The notes: generated by a model not told the origin, from the sequence alone. Positions 35,377 through 46,751 are shown, counted from the first letter of the stretch. The stretch is DNA of 64,000 bases from Liolophura sinensis (GCF_032854445.1 NC_088307.1:24503953-24567952); one strand, 5' to 3'. Made by a program: numbers and translations.

Positions 35377-35490
35377 ATTTACTTGATTGGTGTTTTACGC
35401 GGTACTCCATAATATTTCACTTATATGACAGCGGTCAGTAATATGGTTGGAGGAAACCGGACAGAGCCACCCACGACCATTAACAGGTTT
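35377..35490 (-). mobile_element. SINE-A fragment
   Basis: CTTGATTGGTGTTTTACGCG, ATAATATTTCACTTATATGA, GGAGGAAACCGGACAGAGCC. The middle and head are missing. Confidence 0.75.
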
Positions 35491-35564
35491 ATGATACCTG
35501 TAGGAAAGTGTCTAATGTATTGCAATCAACGCAAAGGAACACTTCTTATACTTTATTCTGCTTA

Positions 35565-35745
35565 GGTCATGATGTTAGAGGGCGTCAAAGCTGCTGTTGT
35601 TTGAGATTTACATCAACAGAGAGAATAAAACTCTATGGTAAACTAACACGACGATAGATTTCAGCGACATGCGTGGTCGTTTGCCAACAGTCACATGGTT
35701 GTCGTTGCCATGGTTTTACTTTTTTGCTGTGGCCTTCTACATTAT
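35565..35745 (-). repeat. R3 fragment
   Basis: Reverse-orientation R3: TTAGGTCATGATGTTAGAGG, AACAGAGAGAATAAAACTCT, TGGTCGTTTGCCAACAGTCA, GTTGCCATGGTTTTACTTTT. Confidence 0.6.
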
Positions 35746-35937
35746 GTTAAATTAGTCGAGGTATTCTAGGAAATTTTAATCAGTTTTCAAACTCGTTTAT
35801 TCCATGAATTCACCTTTAGTTTGGGAGCATCGTTCACATTTGTTAAAAATATACGGATTCCTTTATATTAGCATTTTCTCTGTATATTTCACTACAAGTA
35901 AATTTGGTCTAAATGGAACTAGACATACATTCATCTA

Positions 35938-36000
35938 TATATCTGGCTGGTGTTTTAAGCCTTACTCAAAAATATTCACTTATACGGCTGTGTGAGGAAA
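35938..36000 (-). mobile_element. SINE-A 3'-core remnant
   Basis: TGGCTGGTGTTTTAAGCCTT, ACTCAAAAATATTCACTTAT. 36001-36560 holds only a G run near 36438. Confidence 0.6.
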
Positions 36001-36569
36001 CACTTGACATAAAAGACTAATGGGAAAAGACGAGGATACCACTGAAAAAGTCACAATATTTACTTCCCGTGATGGAAACCTCAACGAACAGGATTGACCA
36101 CTATATCAAATCAAAACTTTGTATCCATAGCAACATTTACTCCCTTCCCACCACTGCCAAAAATGGACTCGTCTTCAAGTTCCATGGCATCGCGTGCGCG
36201 AGCCTCATAACTTAATGTAATGGACACAGACGCACCTGTGCGCAAGACAATGGATGAAATAAATCGAAATGATGAGAATCTCTACGATCAGTTGATGACG
36301 TAACGCATGCAATTAACAGCAATGATCACCTGTTCCTCGTGCGGTAAATGATGTCAGAGGTAAGATGTATGACAGGTGTATATTACAGTCACAAACCTTG
36401 AGCAACATGCACAGATTAACCACGTTGAGGTGGGGCGGGTGGGGGGGGGGGGGTTACTTCCTTGTCTTAACTCGCAGTGTGTAGTTTAATTAAAACACTC
36501 ATTTGTATGTTGACCTCCTCAGATACACATATCAAAGGTACGTTTGCCTTTTAGCATGAGCGTGGGCAT

Positions 36570-36665
36570 CCCCAGGGCTAGGCTCGGTTTTCTCCCACCA
36601 TAATGCTAACCGCCGTCGTATAAGTGAAATATTCTTGAGTATCGCGTAAAACATTAATCAAATGC
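36570..36665 (+). mobile_element. SINE-A, 5'-truncated copy
   Basis: TCTCCCACCATAATGCTAAC, CGCCGTCGTATAAGTGAAAT, ATTCTTGAGTATCGCG. It faces the next copy tail-to-tail, 60 bp apart. Confidence 0.75.
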
Positions 36666-36726
36666 AATCAATTTAATTAACGCAACTGCATATTTTTTAT
36701 ACTTAATTCTGTTTAGGCCATGATTT

Positions 36727-36989
36727 TTTTTATTTATTTCATTGGTGTTTTACGACGTACTCACGAATATTTCACTTATAGAACGGCGGCCAGCAATATG
36801 GTGGGAGGAAACCAGGCACAGCCCGGGGGAAACCCTGGACCATCTACAGGTTGCTGGCAGACCTTCCCATTTACGGCCGGGGAGGAAACCATCATGAGCT
36901 GAACATGAACTCACAGCGACCGCATTGGTGAGAGGCTCATGAGTCATTGCGCTGGGCTGGCAGGCTGACACCTCGGCCACGAAGCCCCC
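36727..36989 (-). mobile_element. SINE-A, full length
   Basis: Complete from the tail-side core (CATTGGTGTTTTACGACGTA) to the tRNA-like head (GAACTCACAGCGACCGCATT, CTCGGCCACGAAGCCCCC). The internal Pol III boxes are partly eroded. No clear target duplication. Confidence 0.85.
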
Positions 36990-37179
36990 CTAAAATAAGT
37001 ATAAAATATTGTTGCTATAAGAAATGGACAATCTACAAACCGAAATCTTAAAATAATTGTGTATCTGTGGACCGAAACATAATGCCAGTTTCCTTTCCAT
37101 ATGCATGAAACTGTGAAGAAAACGATGAGATGCCTTAATAAACAAGATTAGTTATGGCATCGTCTTGTTGTTTTGTCTT

Positions 37180-38500
37180 TCCTTTCAAGGTAATGAAATT
37201 CCAATTCATGGTTCTTTGGACCAATTACATCGATTGAAGGGCAAGTCTGACATATTCGCCACCGTTATTTCAGGTTAAGGTTGTGTTTAAGGGAGATTTT
37301 ATAGAGACAGAGTTATAATATTAAAATGCAATTTAATGCGATAAGAAGACGATCATTCATCATACTCTGTCGATATCGGAGGATAAGACACAGATTTGTG
37401 TCCGTAATTCACCCTACTTCTTGCTTTTGTTTTCCCTCAAAGTTCACTCCGTGTCCGCTTCATCAGGAAATGAGTTTCGTTTCACCACGTGACTTCCTCC
37501 CGGACAAACTTCATGCCGGAACCGCGGTTTAACTCGCGCTATCCCGCGTTCCTCGCTCCGCTGTCAAGTTGACCTATGGCCATCCGCAGGTTTTCACACT
37601 ACCAACCTTTTTCTTTCCAGTTTACTTTTAAGACGGACTCATCGGCGAGAAAATCCATTTTCTAATTTGTTACGATGCCTCCGGTTGCCAAGGGCAACGG
37701 ATGAAATCAAAATATAAGCTCGTCGGAATGATTGACAAGTTAATCTCCTTATGTACATTTCAGCACACCGCTCGCGCGCAAATCTTCGCTGACCTTTTGG
37801 CACTTCTTTGGCAGGAGAGCTACAGCCCTGACACACTGTTTGAATTGGAGGAGAAAAAAAAATGTGTCTTCAAATCATAAATCTGGAATCTGTGCCTCGA
37901 GGATTAAATGTCGGACAAAATCACACCGTCTCGCTTTGATGTCCCGGTGCTTTGCAAACGTCTTCTTCGGACGGGTCTCCCAGTTAATCTGCTATTGAAG
38001 ATGAAATTAAAAACATGATTCATGACGAATTATGACAACTGTGACCTACAGATTGATACTTTTACGGATTACGACAAAGAAATTGGCAATCGGAGGAAGC
38101 CCTGTTGCGCGTTCTTGACTCCAATGTTCTCATCGATCAAACAACGATGTGCGTAACAACAACAACGTCGTAAACAAAGAACCTCCACAGTGTTGGACAT
38201 GAATTAATAAACAGAAAATCCCACACAAAACAGATACAATTCTCATTAAATGCAGTGAAGATTAGGTTTGGGTTACGTAAAGAAACCTCCAAAAGGCAGC
38301 TCCAGGTTATTATATCCTAATTAGACCCGTTAAATTTTTTATTTTTGTTAACACGAATTTATTAGCATTAACTATGCTTAATTGTACGTGGTTATCGTGG
38401 GGTTCACACCCTCATTTGAATATTAATGACAAATTTTCACGTTTTAAAATTCAAGTTTTCACAGTTAAAGACCTTGAAATATTGCAAACGACTTTTTTTT
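37180..38500. promoter_or_regulatory. Repeat-free 1.3-kb block with RFX- and Pbx/Meis-like sites
   Basis: 37684-37698 is GTTGCCAAGGGCAAC, a palindromic X-box-type RFX site. TGATTGACA at 37729-37737 is a Pbx/Meis composite-type site. Further along are several ATTA-rich homeodomain-type motifs (38330-38470). No coding exon is recognised. The block looks like cis-regulatory DNA of a developmental gene, by inference. Confidence 0.35.
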
Positions 38501-38867
38501 GCTATAGCAAAAACATGAAAACAACCTTTCGAATTGCGGGATCTATTTAACTTATTTCATGTATTCATCATATAAAGATTACTGAAGCACACATAAACAG
38601 TTACAGTTTAATGGCGTGAATGAAATTCCGCAGAACATGTTCTATCCATAGATCAGTAGATAAAACATAAACTATAGCACAAGCCAAGAGTTCTGGTCTA
38701 AAATTAACCACTATCCAAATTATGCACCTCGCCAGTTTTTAAGTTGTCGTTAAAGAAAAGAATATGTTTTCCAGCGGAGCTTTGAGTAACTGTGACTGAT
38801 CATATATTCAAAGTGGTGATTTTATTCAGTACGAATATATAAGTGGCAAGTCCAACAGTTATAGTTT

Positions 38868-39092
38868 AGCATGAAGGGGATCATGCAACAACTGGATGAC
38901 CCGTATCAGTATAATAGCTCGCCCGGGTCGGCTTGCTTGCCTTCGGTAAGTCGTCTCAGTGAAGTAGCAATAGATCAAAGAGCGGTGGAAATCCGTCTTG
39001 CAACAAGGAGGCCCATTACATACACCCTAAGAATTCCTTCGTCGTCATATGATTGAAAAATTGTTAAGTACGACGTTAAACCCCAAGCACTC
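38868..39092 (+). repeat. R2 dispersed repeat, near-full copy
   Basis: GCATGAAGGGGATCATGCAA, CTTGCCTTCGGTAAGTCGTC, CAAAGAGCGGTGGAAATCCG, AACAAGGAGGCCCATTACAT, CTTCGTCGTCATATGATTGA, ACGTTAAACCCCAAGCACTC. Other copies are at 43.66, 45.30 and 50.95 kb. No clear Pol III boxes, so the class is unassigned. R4 begins directly after it. Confidence 0.8.
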
Positions 39093-39109
39093 ACGCCAAC
39101 AGTCATATG

Positions 39110-39560
39110 CCACTCATATACAATGGGCGTTCCAGTTCGATAACCGCAAGACCCGTTTCCAAAGCAAAGTTAACCAACAGCCGATAAAGGAATATGTGTA
39201 AGAAATGATATATACATACATGTAGTAAGTAAAGCTGGTAAAATGTAAAAGAGAAACAGTCGCAATTTAAAGTAGAAAATATGAGTATCCCGGTTGTGTT
39301 TTATTTGCAGCTGTATATATATGAATGCATGTTTGGGGTTTTATCTTGTGCGTAACATTGCCGCCACTGAAGTATGATGCAGAGGACACCACACATAACC
39401 TCTTCGTGCTGATCGCCCACGAGGCAGCAACAAGTACCATTTTAAAGCCTTTATGATCCGACAGTGTTGATTGCAACTGTCTATGAAATCACCCTGTTGA
39501 TACATAGACGGCCCCTAAAGCCTCGGGTTACTAAGGTTACAATGTTATGGTTCACTATAC
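39110..39560 (+). repeat. R4 copy
   Basis: CATATGCCACTCATATACAA, GGGCGTTCCAGTTCGATAAC, CGCAAGACCCGTTTCCAAAG, AGAGAAACAGTCGCAATTTA, then GGCCCCTAAAGCCTCGGGTT. Confidence 0.75.
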
Positions 39561-39894
39561 CCAAATCTTCATGTGTTTGCCGATATCTGTGAGATTTTGT
39601 GGGGATTTTACATAAATGTTTACAACTAACCACAGTTTACATTACCTGTAAATAAAAACAAAAGGCTTCGAAAAAAGAAATGGAAATAAAAGTCATTCAA
39701 ATTGTGAACAGAAAAAGGAATAAAATCCGCTTGGTCTTGCCGTAGTTTCACCAAGGTAAAAGCACGACAGAGGGTTTCTAAAAACAGTGTAGTGTACGAT
39801 ATACGCCCGTAAAACTGGAACCTTTTCGCGCAAGTTTATGTCACCCTTAATTCCCAGTTTGTGGGAGCGTTTGTAGCAAAAACGCCATAGCGTA

Positions 39895-40100
39895 TAGTAC
39901 GTATAAGACGTACAGCATAGAGAATAAAACGAAAGCAGCGACGACAGTGTGATAGCTGTCAAACGGTCACAAGTAACCGGTGAAATACGGCCTCTTGTCA
40001 ATTTACCTCAGTCAGGGCTTTATTCTAAATGTTTATGTAAATGTATAAATAGTAGCAATTTACACGACCTCTAGCACCATCTCTTAAGCAGAGTTAGGCC
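39895..40100 (+). repeat. R3 copy with a single 48-bp module
   Basis: GACGTACAGCATAGAGAATA, GCAGCGACGACAGTGTGATA, AGTAACCGGTGAAATACGGC, CTCTTGTCAATTTACCTCAG, GTAGCAATTTACACGACCTC. Confidence 0.85.
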
Positions 40101-40186
40101 TTGCTGATATTTGATGCCAAAAGCCTACTCAAGGCTGTGCGTCGCTGTGAGTTTAAGCCAAGCCCATACTATCTTCCTTTCCGGCA

Positions 40187-40232
40187 GTACGTGGGAAGGT
40201 CTTACAACAACCTACCAATCAAATAAATACAT
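40187..40232 (+). mobile_element. SINE-A remnant with internal deletion
   Basis: GTACGTGGGAAGGTCTTACA, ACAACCTACCAATCAAATAA: the mid-body is fused to the tail, with the 3' core deleted. Confidence 0.6.
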
Positions 40233-40485
40233 GAATAGACCTATAACTAATAACCCAGAGTGCCCGAAGTAATCGACCGAACTTGTAGCAAGTTGCACTT
40301 TTGAACTTTCGGTGGAAGGCAACTGATCTACAGTGAACTTCATGTAAGACTTCACGAGAGATTATCATCGACCGCGTATTGCCCCGAACACCCCGAAGAC
40401 AACAGAGGTGGTACACTCGGCATAGAAAAGTAGATAATATGGGCTGTAGTACCCTTATACTGCGTGGTCACTCCAAGTATGGGTA

Positions 40486-40747
40486 CACTCAAAAAATTCA
40501 TCTGTTAAAATTAATTTGTTAAATTTAACAGAAAACAGCCTGTTATTGATGCGAGAATATATTCTTTTATAACAACACATTATTCTGTCATATTTAACAT
40601 AATATCCTGTTAGCCTAATAGAATGGTTATGCTCAATTAATACTATAATAAAATGAACAGAATAAACTGCTGTAATAGCAGAATACATTCCAACATCACA
40701 TAGATAACAGACTTTCGATTAATTTTAACAGATTCATCTTCTGAGTG
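40486..40747. mobile_element. MITE, 262 bp, TA target duplication
   Basis: The ends CACTCAAAAAATTCATCTG and CAGATTCATCTTCTGAGTG are inverted, with TA flanks at 40484-40485 and 40748-40749. Same family as 19393-19646. Confidence 0.85.
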
Positions 40748-40749
40748 TA

Positions 40750-42240
40750 TATAGTGCGTGGAACAAGTCGGGGCATTAGCGGTACACGGAGACTTCGGCG
40801 TTTCAGCCAGCTAGGAAATTTGTTAGCATAGTTCATGCCACACCTGCTACAAGGAGTCACCTTCGCGGTGATATTATTGATATAATTTTCGCACAAATAA
40901 GATATGCTTGGGTATAACATGGCGGTTAGTAAGCGTAAACCGAACATCTTATACACTGTGCGATTTGTCCAGTTTTACGGCAGTATATCGTACACTACAC
41001 TGTACTTAAATTGCAGAATTTAAAATCGAAATGTTTGAACTCCATGTGTATAAATTTTACTTTCAAGGTAACACAAATCATATGATTTCGAGCTGAGTCA
41101 ATACGACAAATTGCAGCGTGTAAAAGCGGCTTACATGGGCCTGTCATTATATGCGTCGGCTTAATCCACTCGTTGAGTTATATAGGACTTACCACCTTCC
41201 ATGGGGCTATTGGCGCATATAACCCCCATATAACATGTGGCGGGCAAAGGGCAATAAATCCAGTCATGACAACCGAAAGGGCGACACCGTGAATAGAAAT
41301 TGTAGCGCTCAATTGTCTACCGTGCATTGTAACAACTTTACACCGACGCCAAGAATACCGCACTCATTTTTTTGTGGCGCGTTAATTACAGACCGCGGAG
41401 GGTGTATGAATACATGCCCCGGCGCATAAATACAAAATGGCCTTTTCATTGGGGTGTATTGTTTAAGGAAAAAAATGGCCCATGAATATCGAGTTGATTT
41501 GGACTGGGGACCTTGTAATTTACTTCATGAATTCAACCTTCAGCTTCATGCCTCGTTCAATTAATATCGAGGTTTTTCAAAAAATGTCAAATTTCTCCCT
41601 CTCGAAAAATTTCGTGGGCATATGTCGTGCTATAACCATGGCGAATTCAAGGACCCTGTCAATACGCCTTTTCTTCTACCCGCTATATAAAATATGTACG
41701 GTGACTCAAACAAACCTGTTAACTTTGCCCTGAATGGAGCCCTTGGCATCGTTATGTCATGTACAGCCTTTCACAAACTTTATTAATGTATTCATTATCA
41801 GAAATATTGCCCCGATTGGCCTTTATTAATCTGCGGCCCAAGAATTATGTCACGACAGTCTTGAAAGCGTTATTAATCAGTTTCGTATTCAGATTTCTTA
41901 TTTAATTGCAGGCTAAATAAGAGAGCTTTTGTTCAAGCACAACCTGCTTAAACTTCTACTTTTTCAAATCCTGAATTTTCAACAAAAATCAAAATTACAT
42001 GAAAGAAGTGTGTTAACTGAAACATGTCTTTGAGAATTACTAAGAGAAATTAGCAAAGATTTAATTTAAACTACTGAAATCAAAAATAAGTTAATCAAGT
42101 TTGTTATCCGCTAGGTTTTTGAGAAAAAACTAGCAAACATTTTGCTTAAACTTCTGCATTTTCAAGCCAAAGTCACTTAAACATGTTTGTTATCCTTTAT
42201 ATTTAAACATTTTGTTTACACATATTTTGCTAAAATGACT
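40750..42240. promoter_or_regulatory. Repeat-free 1.5-kb block, candidate regulatory DNA
   Basis: No dispersed repeats. Segments of mixed composition with paired motifs, for example CATATAACCCCCATATAACA (41216), GGCGCGTTAATTACAGACCG (41377) and two CTTTATTAAT sites (41776, 41821). Frames on both strands are short and lack known domains. Confidence 0.25.
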
Positions 42241-42639
42241 TTCGTAAAAAAAAAAAAAAAAAATACTCGGCTCTTTAAATCTTGAACTATTTACTGCACG
42301 GATATATAGATTTAGCATTGATTTATTTTTTTGTCGTCTTGTAACACGATGCAAAGAAAACACCCAATCTATAATGAAGTGCGCATGGTGAAGAAGATAA
42401 AACAGCTTCATGGTTTTACTAATAGTTTCATAAAATAACGTTTCGAATCCAGCCCTGGCTGTTTCCACCGCAGCTATGCATATCGACATGTTTGCCAGGT
42501 TTACCAACCCAACATTTTTTTTTTTTTTTTTGGCCATACAAGTACATGGGTTTTCTCCATTCCTATAGGCCTAGGTCTAAATAAAGAGAACCAATTTCTT
42601 AAAAAGCCTATTGCCTATCTTAACTGGTGGCCGGCTGCA

Positions 42640-42792
42640 CCAATGACCATTTATTAAATATCACACTGTCATCGCTCAACTTTTGCTCTTCATGCTGGAG
42701 AGTTTTAAATTGTATTCCTGCATAAACCAGGATTCTTCTGGAACTGGTCGTCTATAAACATCACTGAAGCCTTGTCTCTCATTATGCACTGT
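42640..42792 (-). repeat. Outer left part of an R3 element, unexpanded
   Basis: ATATCACACTGTCATCGCTC, then GTATTCCTGCATAAACCAGG, ATTCTTCTGG and AAACATCACTGAAGCCTTGT. The last piece aligns with one monomer of the 34-bp array at 2300-2877. Two homopolymer runs (A at 42247-42263, T at 42518-42531) lie nearby. Confidence 0.65.
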
Positions 42793-42804
42793 TTCTTCAA
42801 TTTG

Positions 42805-43074
42805 TTTATTTATTTATTTATTTGATTGGTGTTTTACGCCGTACTCAAGAATATCTCACTTATGCGACGGCGGTCAGCATTATGGTGGGTGGAAACCGGG
42901 CACAGCCCAGGGGAAACCCACGACCATCCGCAGGTTGCTGTCAGACCTTCCCACATACGGCCGGAGAGGAAGCCAGCATGAACTGGACTTGAACTCACAG
43001 CGACCGCATTAGTGAGAGACTCCTGGGTCATTACGCTGCGATAGCGCGCTAACCAACTGAGCCACGGAGACCCC
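42805..43074 (-). mobile_element. SINE-A, full length, with target duplication
   Basis: Flanked by TTCTTCAATT(T)G at 42793-42804 and 43075-43085. On the minus strand the head reads GGTCTCCGTGGCTCAGTTGG (A box) and GTGAGTTCAAGTCC (B box), so it is tRNA-derived. It interrupts an R3 element. Confidence 0.93.
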
Positions 43075-43124
43075 TTCTTCAATTGAGATTGTTTACTATA
43101 AGTAATGGCAGTACACCGTTCTTA

Positions 43125-43500
43125 GTAATTCTAGATCAGTGTTGTCTTATAAATTGCGATTACTATCACTGTATTTTATTTTTAACTAATTTTGCTTAAA
43201 CCGTTGTGCTGCGGAGGGGTGTAACTTGCTACTGTGAACCTAGGGTTAGGTTATGTGATACAAAAGACGAGAGCTAAGAGAGTGAAACCACAGCATTGAC
43301 GACAGTTTGATATCTGACAAATGGTCAGGCGTAACCGGTGAAATTTCCGCTGTTCAGCTTATATGCCTATGCTTAAATATAGCAACGTAGACCTGCCCTA
43401 TCATTATGGCTTAGACAGAATTAGATAAAACAAATAATTACAGTGGCGATAAACGTAGGATGTAGTTGCAAATTATTGCATCGTCACTGGTCTAGACTTA
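43125..43500. mobile_element. R3 foldback-like core
   Basis: The left terminus TTCTAGATCAGTGTTGTCTT and the right terminus ATCGTCACTGGTCTAG are inverted. The inner segments TTGCTTAAACCGTTGTGCTG and ATGGCTTAGACAGAATTAGA mirror each other. Confidence 0.75.
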
Positions 43501-43654
43501 CAAATAATACCGTGTCGGCATCACATTTAACTTTTATAACACATTAAGACGCACCCTCTATTTTCTACGCTTGGGGGGCGGTAGATCCAGAGTCAACCCT
43601 GGGTCGAGTCACACCTAAGACCTTAAAAGAGGAAGTTGAAACTTCCTCGCTTGG

Positions 43655-43867
43655 CGTTCAGCATCAAGGGGATAGTGCAACGACTGGTTGACCCGTATCA
43701 GAATAATTGCTTGGGCAGGGCGGTTTACTTGCCTTCGGTAAGGCCTCTCAGTAAAGGAGCAATAAATCAAAGAGCGGTGGGAACCCGTCCTGCAACAAGG
43801 AGGCACATTACATGCACTCTAAGGATTCCTTCGTCGTCATATGACTGAAAAATTGTTAAATATAAGC
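43655..43867 (+). repeat. R2 copy
   Basis: GCATCAAGGGGATAGTGCAA, CGACTGGTTGACCCGTATCA, CTTGCCTTCGGTAAGGCCTC, TCCTTCGTCGTCATATGACT. The 3' CCCCAAGCACTC end is lost. It abuts R4 as at 39.1 kb. Confidence 0.85.
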
Positions 43868-43879
43868 GTCATGTCCGAC

Positions 43880-44780
43880 ATTCGTATACCATTCGTAGTC
43901 CGTAAAGGGCGTTCCAAGTCGATAATAGCAAGATTCCATTTCCAAAACAACGTTTAACACTAGCTCCCAAAGACAAAGGCATGTAAGAAATTATACAAAT
44001 AGAAAAATAAGCCGGTAACACACAAGAGAGAAACGGTCATAAGTTTTCAATGATGCGAGCAGGCAGTGGATATGAATTCCATATCAGAGTTCAAATTCGT
44101 AGCCCATGAATGAGTTCCAGGTCAAATAACAATTAAGCAAGGTATCTTAGTCACGCTTTGATTGCAACTGTTCATAAAGGTATCATGTAGATGTAATGAG
44201 CATGGCTGCCTTTACGGCCCTAGCCCCAGGCTAAGCGGTATTAGATACAGTTCGAAAATGAGGAGCGTTACAGACCTTAACCGAACAGATTGTGATTCAA
44301 CAGTAACGGACGATTACTTCTTTCCCGTGAATATGTAAGGATCTCATACTACAAGAGGCGCCATCTATGATGATACACATGACATGCTGGTCTGTGTAAA
44401 GGCTGTCTACAAGACAGACGGTTACACTCGGCAAACCAGCGCCATATATGTTGTTGAATACCATGTACGCAATAGATATGTACATAAGGATAACAGCGCC
44501 GTCTATGTGGTTGATCACAATGCAGATCGCTAGAGATTCTAAACGCTCTGTCCATACCTGCCAACGAGGAGTGTTATACTCATTGTAATATTTGAGAAAC
44601 TTAGACTGAAGGCGTTTGATGAGTATCCTTGACAGACTAGTTTTTGAAACTAAACAACTTGTGACGCAGATTAAAGTCATCACAATTTACGCAGGATCTG
44701 ACAAATGCTAGATGGAGAGATATGTAGGCCTATACGCATATGCAGGACCCTTTGGTATATTGCTATCCAAATAAGGATAA
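43880..44780 (+). repeat. R4, long copy (about 900 bp)
   Basis: ATTCGTATACCATTCGTAG, AAGGGCGTTCCAAGTCGATA, ATAGCAAGATTCCATTTCC, GAGAGAAACGGTCATAAGTT, then ACGCTCTGTCCATACCTGCC, AGGATCTGACAAATGCTAGA and CCTTTGGTATATTGCTATCC. The order is shared with the copy at 50.16-51.15 kb. A 128-codon minus frame inside it is not kept open in the sister copy, so I do not call a gene. Confidence 0.8.
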
Positions 44781-44789
44781 TTTACAATA

Positions 44790-45187
44790 TCAAAACTGAA
44801 AATTATCCCCTTTGTCGTAAAGGCGGCGTGAAAGGAGACCTTGTTCGTCTTTGTACAGATATAGATCCAAATAAGATGTACCATCAGGGCTATCTGTTGT
44901 CTCCTTTAAATCCAATTAAGGCGGATAGATTTCCTTTCACTGCTTCAGCAATATGGGGGTTATTTAACGCCAGTAGATCAATCAATATACCGTTCGGTAA
45001 ATGAAAAGGATCGAGATTTAAAGAAATTAATTTTTAAGTCATTTCTGCATATAGTCGTATTCATATGAAAACAGTTATAGGTCTGCCAAAAGAGGCGCAC
45101 AATGGAACCCATTGGAATACCTATGCACCGTTGGTAAATGGTATCCCCGAATTTTACATAGATGCTATTAATGAGAAATTCAAGTAA
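44790..45187 (+). pseudogene. Decayed coding stretch of unknown origin
   Basis: One plus-strand frame runs from about 44790 to a TAA at 45185 with only two internal stops (TGA at 45002, TAA at 45035), about 130 codons in AT-rich DNA. The composition is protein-like rather than random: CRKGGVKGDLVRLC, DIDPNKMYHQGYLLSPLNP and AIWGLFNASRSINIPFG before the first stop, then LPKEAHNGTHWNTYAPL and GIPEFYIDAINEKFK before the final stop. I do not recognise a family. It begins where similarity between the two long R4 copies ends, so it may be unique host sequence or cargo of a larger element. Read as a pseudogene or dead exon. Confidence 0.35.
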
Positions 45188-45301
45188 TTCAATAAATAAT
45201 GTAACATCCCATGAATGGTAACCTTTATAAATAGTAGAACTAAGACAGGCTTATTGCTTCTGACGTTAATGTAACGGTGACCTGTTTTAGTAAATACCGA
45301 G

Positions 45302-45332
45302 ACAACGTTAAACCCCAAGCACTCACCCACTC
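45302..45332 (+). repeat. R2 3'-end fragment
   Basis: GACAACGTTAAACCCCAAGC then ACTCACCCAC: only the terminal 30 bp of R2 remain. Confidence 0.7.
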
Positions 45333-45399
45333 TATTTTCAAAACCTAAATTAACGCTCAAACTTCCATAGCAAATTGTGCAGTATAAACGTCTCCCACG

Positions 45400-46370
45400 A
45401 GTTAATGAAAAAAATACGTAGACACCAGTTTACATTTTACAAGAGCTTTATTTGCTTATGGAGAGAGGAAAAGGCTGATAATGTCACTCGCTAATTATGA
45501 CGGTAGTCTAATTCTTCAGTTAAACAGATTTCCATCTCAAATAATATGTCTGGAAGGACAATGCATGTGCTTCTGGGTTGACAACCTTTGTGAATTGTGA
45601 TTTTGACATCTCATCAGGCTATATAGGATTAAATAGTCTTTCTATCGGCATTCGCCCTAGCACGACAGCTGGCCTCGTCCAGACTGCACAAGCTCCGAAT
45701 GGAAGGAGCAGACGATCGCGGTTTTGCCGCGTGATCTCGACGAATCGCACACATCGATTTAGTATCGAGAATACATTCAAATGACAAAGCAATAGGTTTC
45801 GAATGGCAGAACAATATAGCGTCTCTTGAAGGGAAAACGTGTCCGGAATAACATTCTGTCGCATATAGATCGATTTTTTATACAGTTATTACAGAAAACG
45901 AGATCTTAATGAGGTCCTCGCTGAATGTATTTTGTCTTCGCTCACCAGTATTGTGCAGTTGGAGTCGCGTGAGGGGTTTGTTGGGCCAGTGACTTATACG
46001 TTCATATCGACAGCATCGTGCCGCCGCCTTTGTTGCCATTTTAAAGCTAAGTGCCGTCACAATTCTTATCGTAAGTCGGGGACGTTCAGGAACACTCAGG
46101 TCCTGCGTCTCCAAAAATGCTCTGAATGTCTTTAAGTCAAGCGGAGAACAAACATCTCGAGATATTATAGTTGGTAAAGTTTCCTGAGAAACATGCAAGC
46201 GGCAAGTACGTCGGTTTGTTTTACAATAGGAACACCGTTTTGCATGGAAAGAAGTCAATCCCGACACCCGAGCAATCGATGCGACCGCCGTATGTTTTAC
46301 AGCAGACATTGTCAATCGGTTTTCAGACAAACTAAAGGTTAGGAGCAGGTACATGTACACTTAAATCCTA
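45400..46370. other. Unique stretch with CpG-rich patches and a 160-codon minus frame
   Basis: 45640-45790 is CpG-rich (GACGATCGCGGTTTTGCCGC). The minus frame 46360-45878 is the longest non-repeat, non-BCAR3 frame in the window. It includes two cysteine-rich bits (CSYCKTNRRTC, ARCCRYE) and a good internal start context (AAAATGGCAACAAAGG). No family is recognised and no splice sites stand out. It may be a chance frame in CpG-rich DNA. Confidence 0.2.
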
Positions 46371-46751
46371 CATATAACATTTACATTTTTTGTCAAGTTT
46401 TGCAGTTTCTCTTTGGTTTCTACCAGGTTGCCAACTTGGTGGTATAACTTCTCACCTGAGTGAAAACATTTTCCATCCAGGTGGAAACTCATGTGATGGA
46501 TCATTGTAATCAGATGTATATATACTAATTAGGAGCGCTATACAAACGGCTGAGACAAAAAAGTATGAATCATAGGGCTTAATTAGGCTCAACGCTCTTT
46601 CCTATCATCATTTAATCCTTTATGAATTAAAACAGGGTCACTGGTACATGTATCAAGCAGGTAAAAACATTTTCCCTTGGGTGACAACTGTTTTTCACCG
46701 AGTTGGAAACCACCTGAAGAAAAAAGTTACTCAAGCTGTACTCAAGAAATG

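Noticed and set aside
43636-43848. 70-codon frame resembling one at 38871-39056
   Set aside because: The two look like a protein family but are both R2 repeat translations, with no codon-biased substitution evident.
44297-44683. 128-codon minus frame
   Set aside because: Lies within the long R4 copy. The homologous segment at 50.7-50.95 kb is not open in the same frame, and no domain is recognised.
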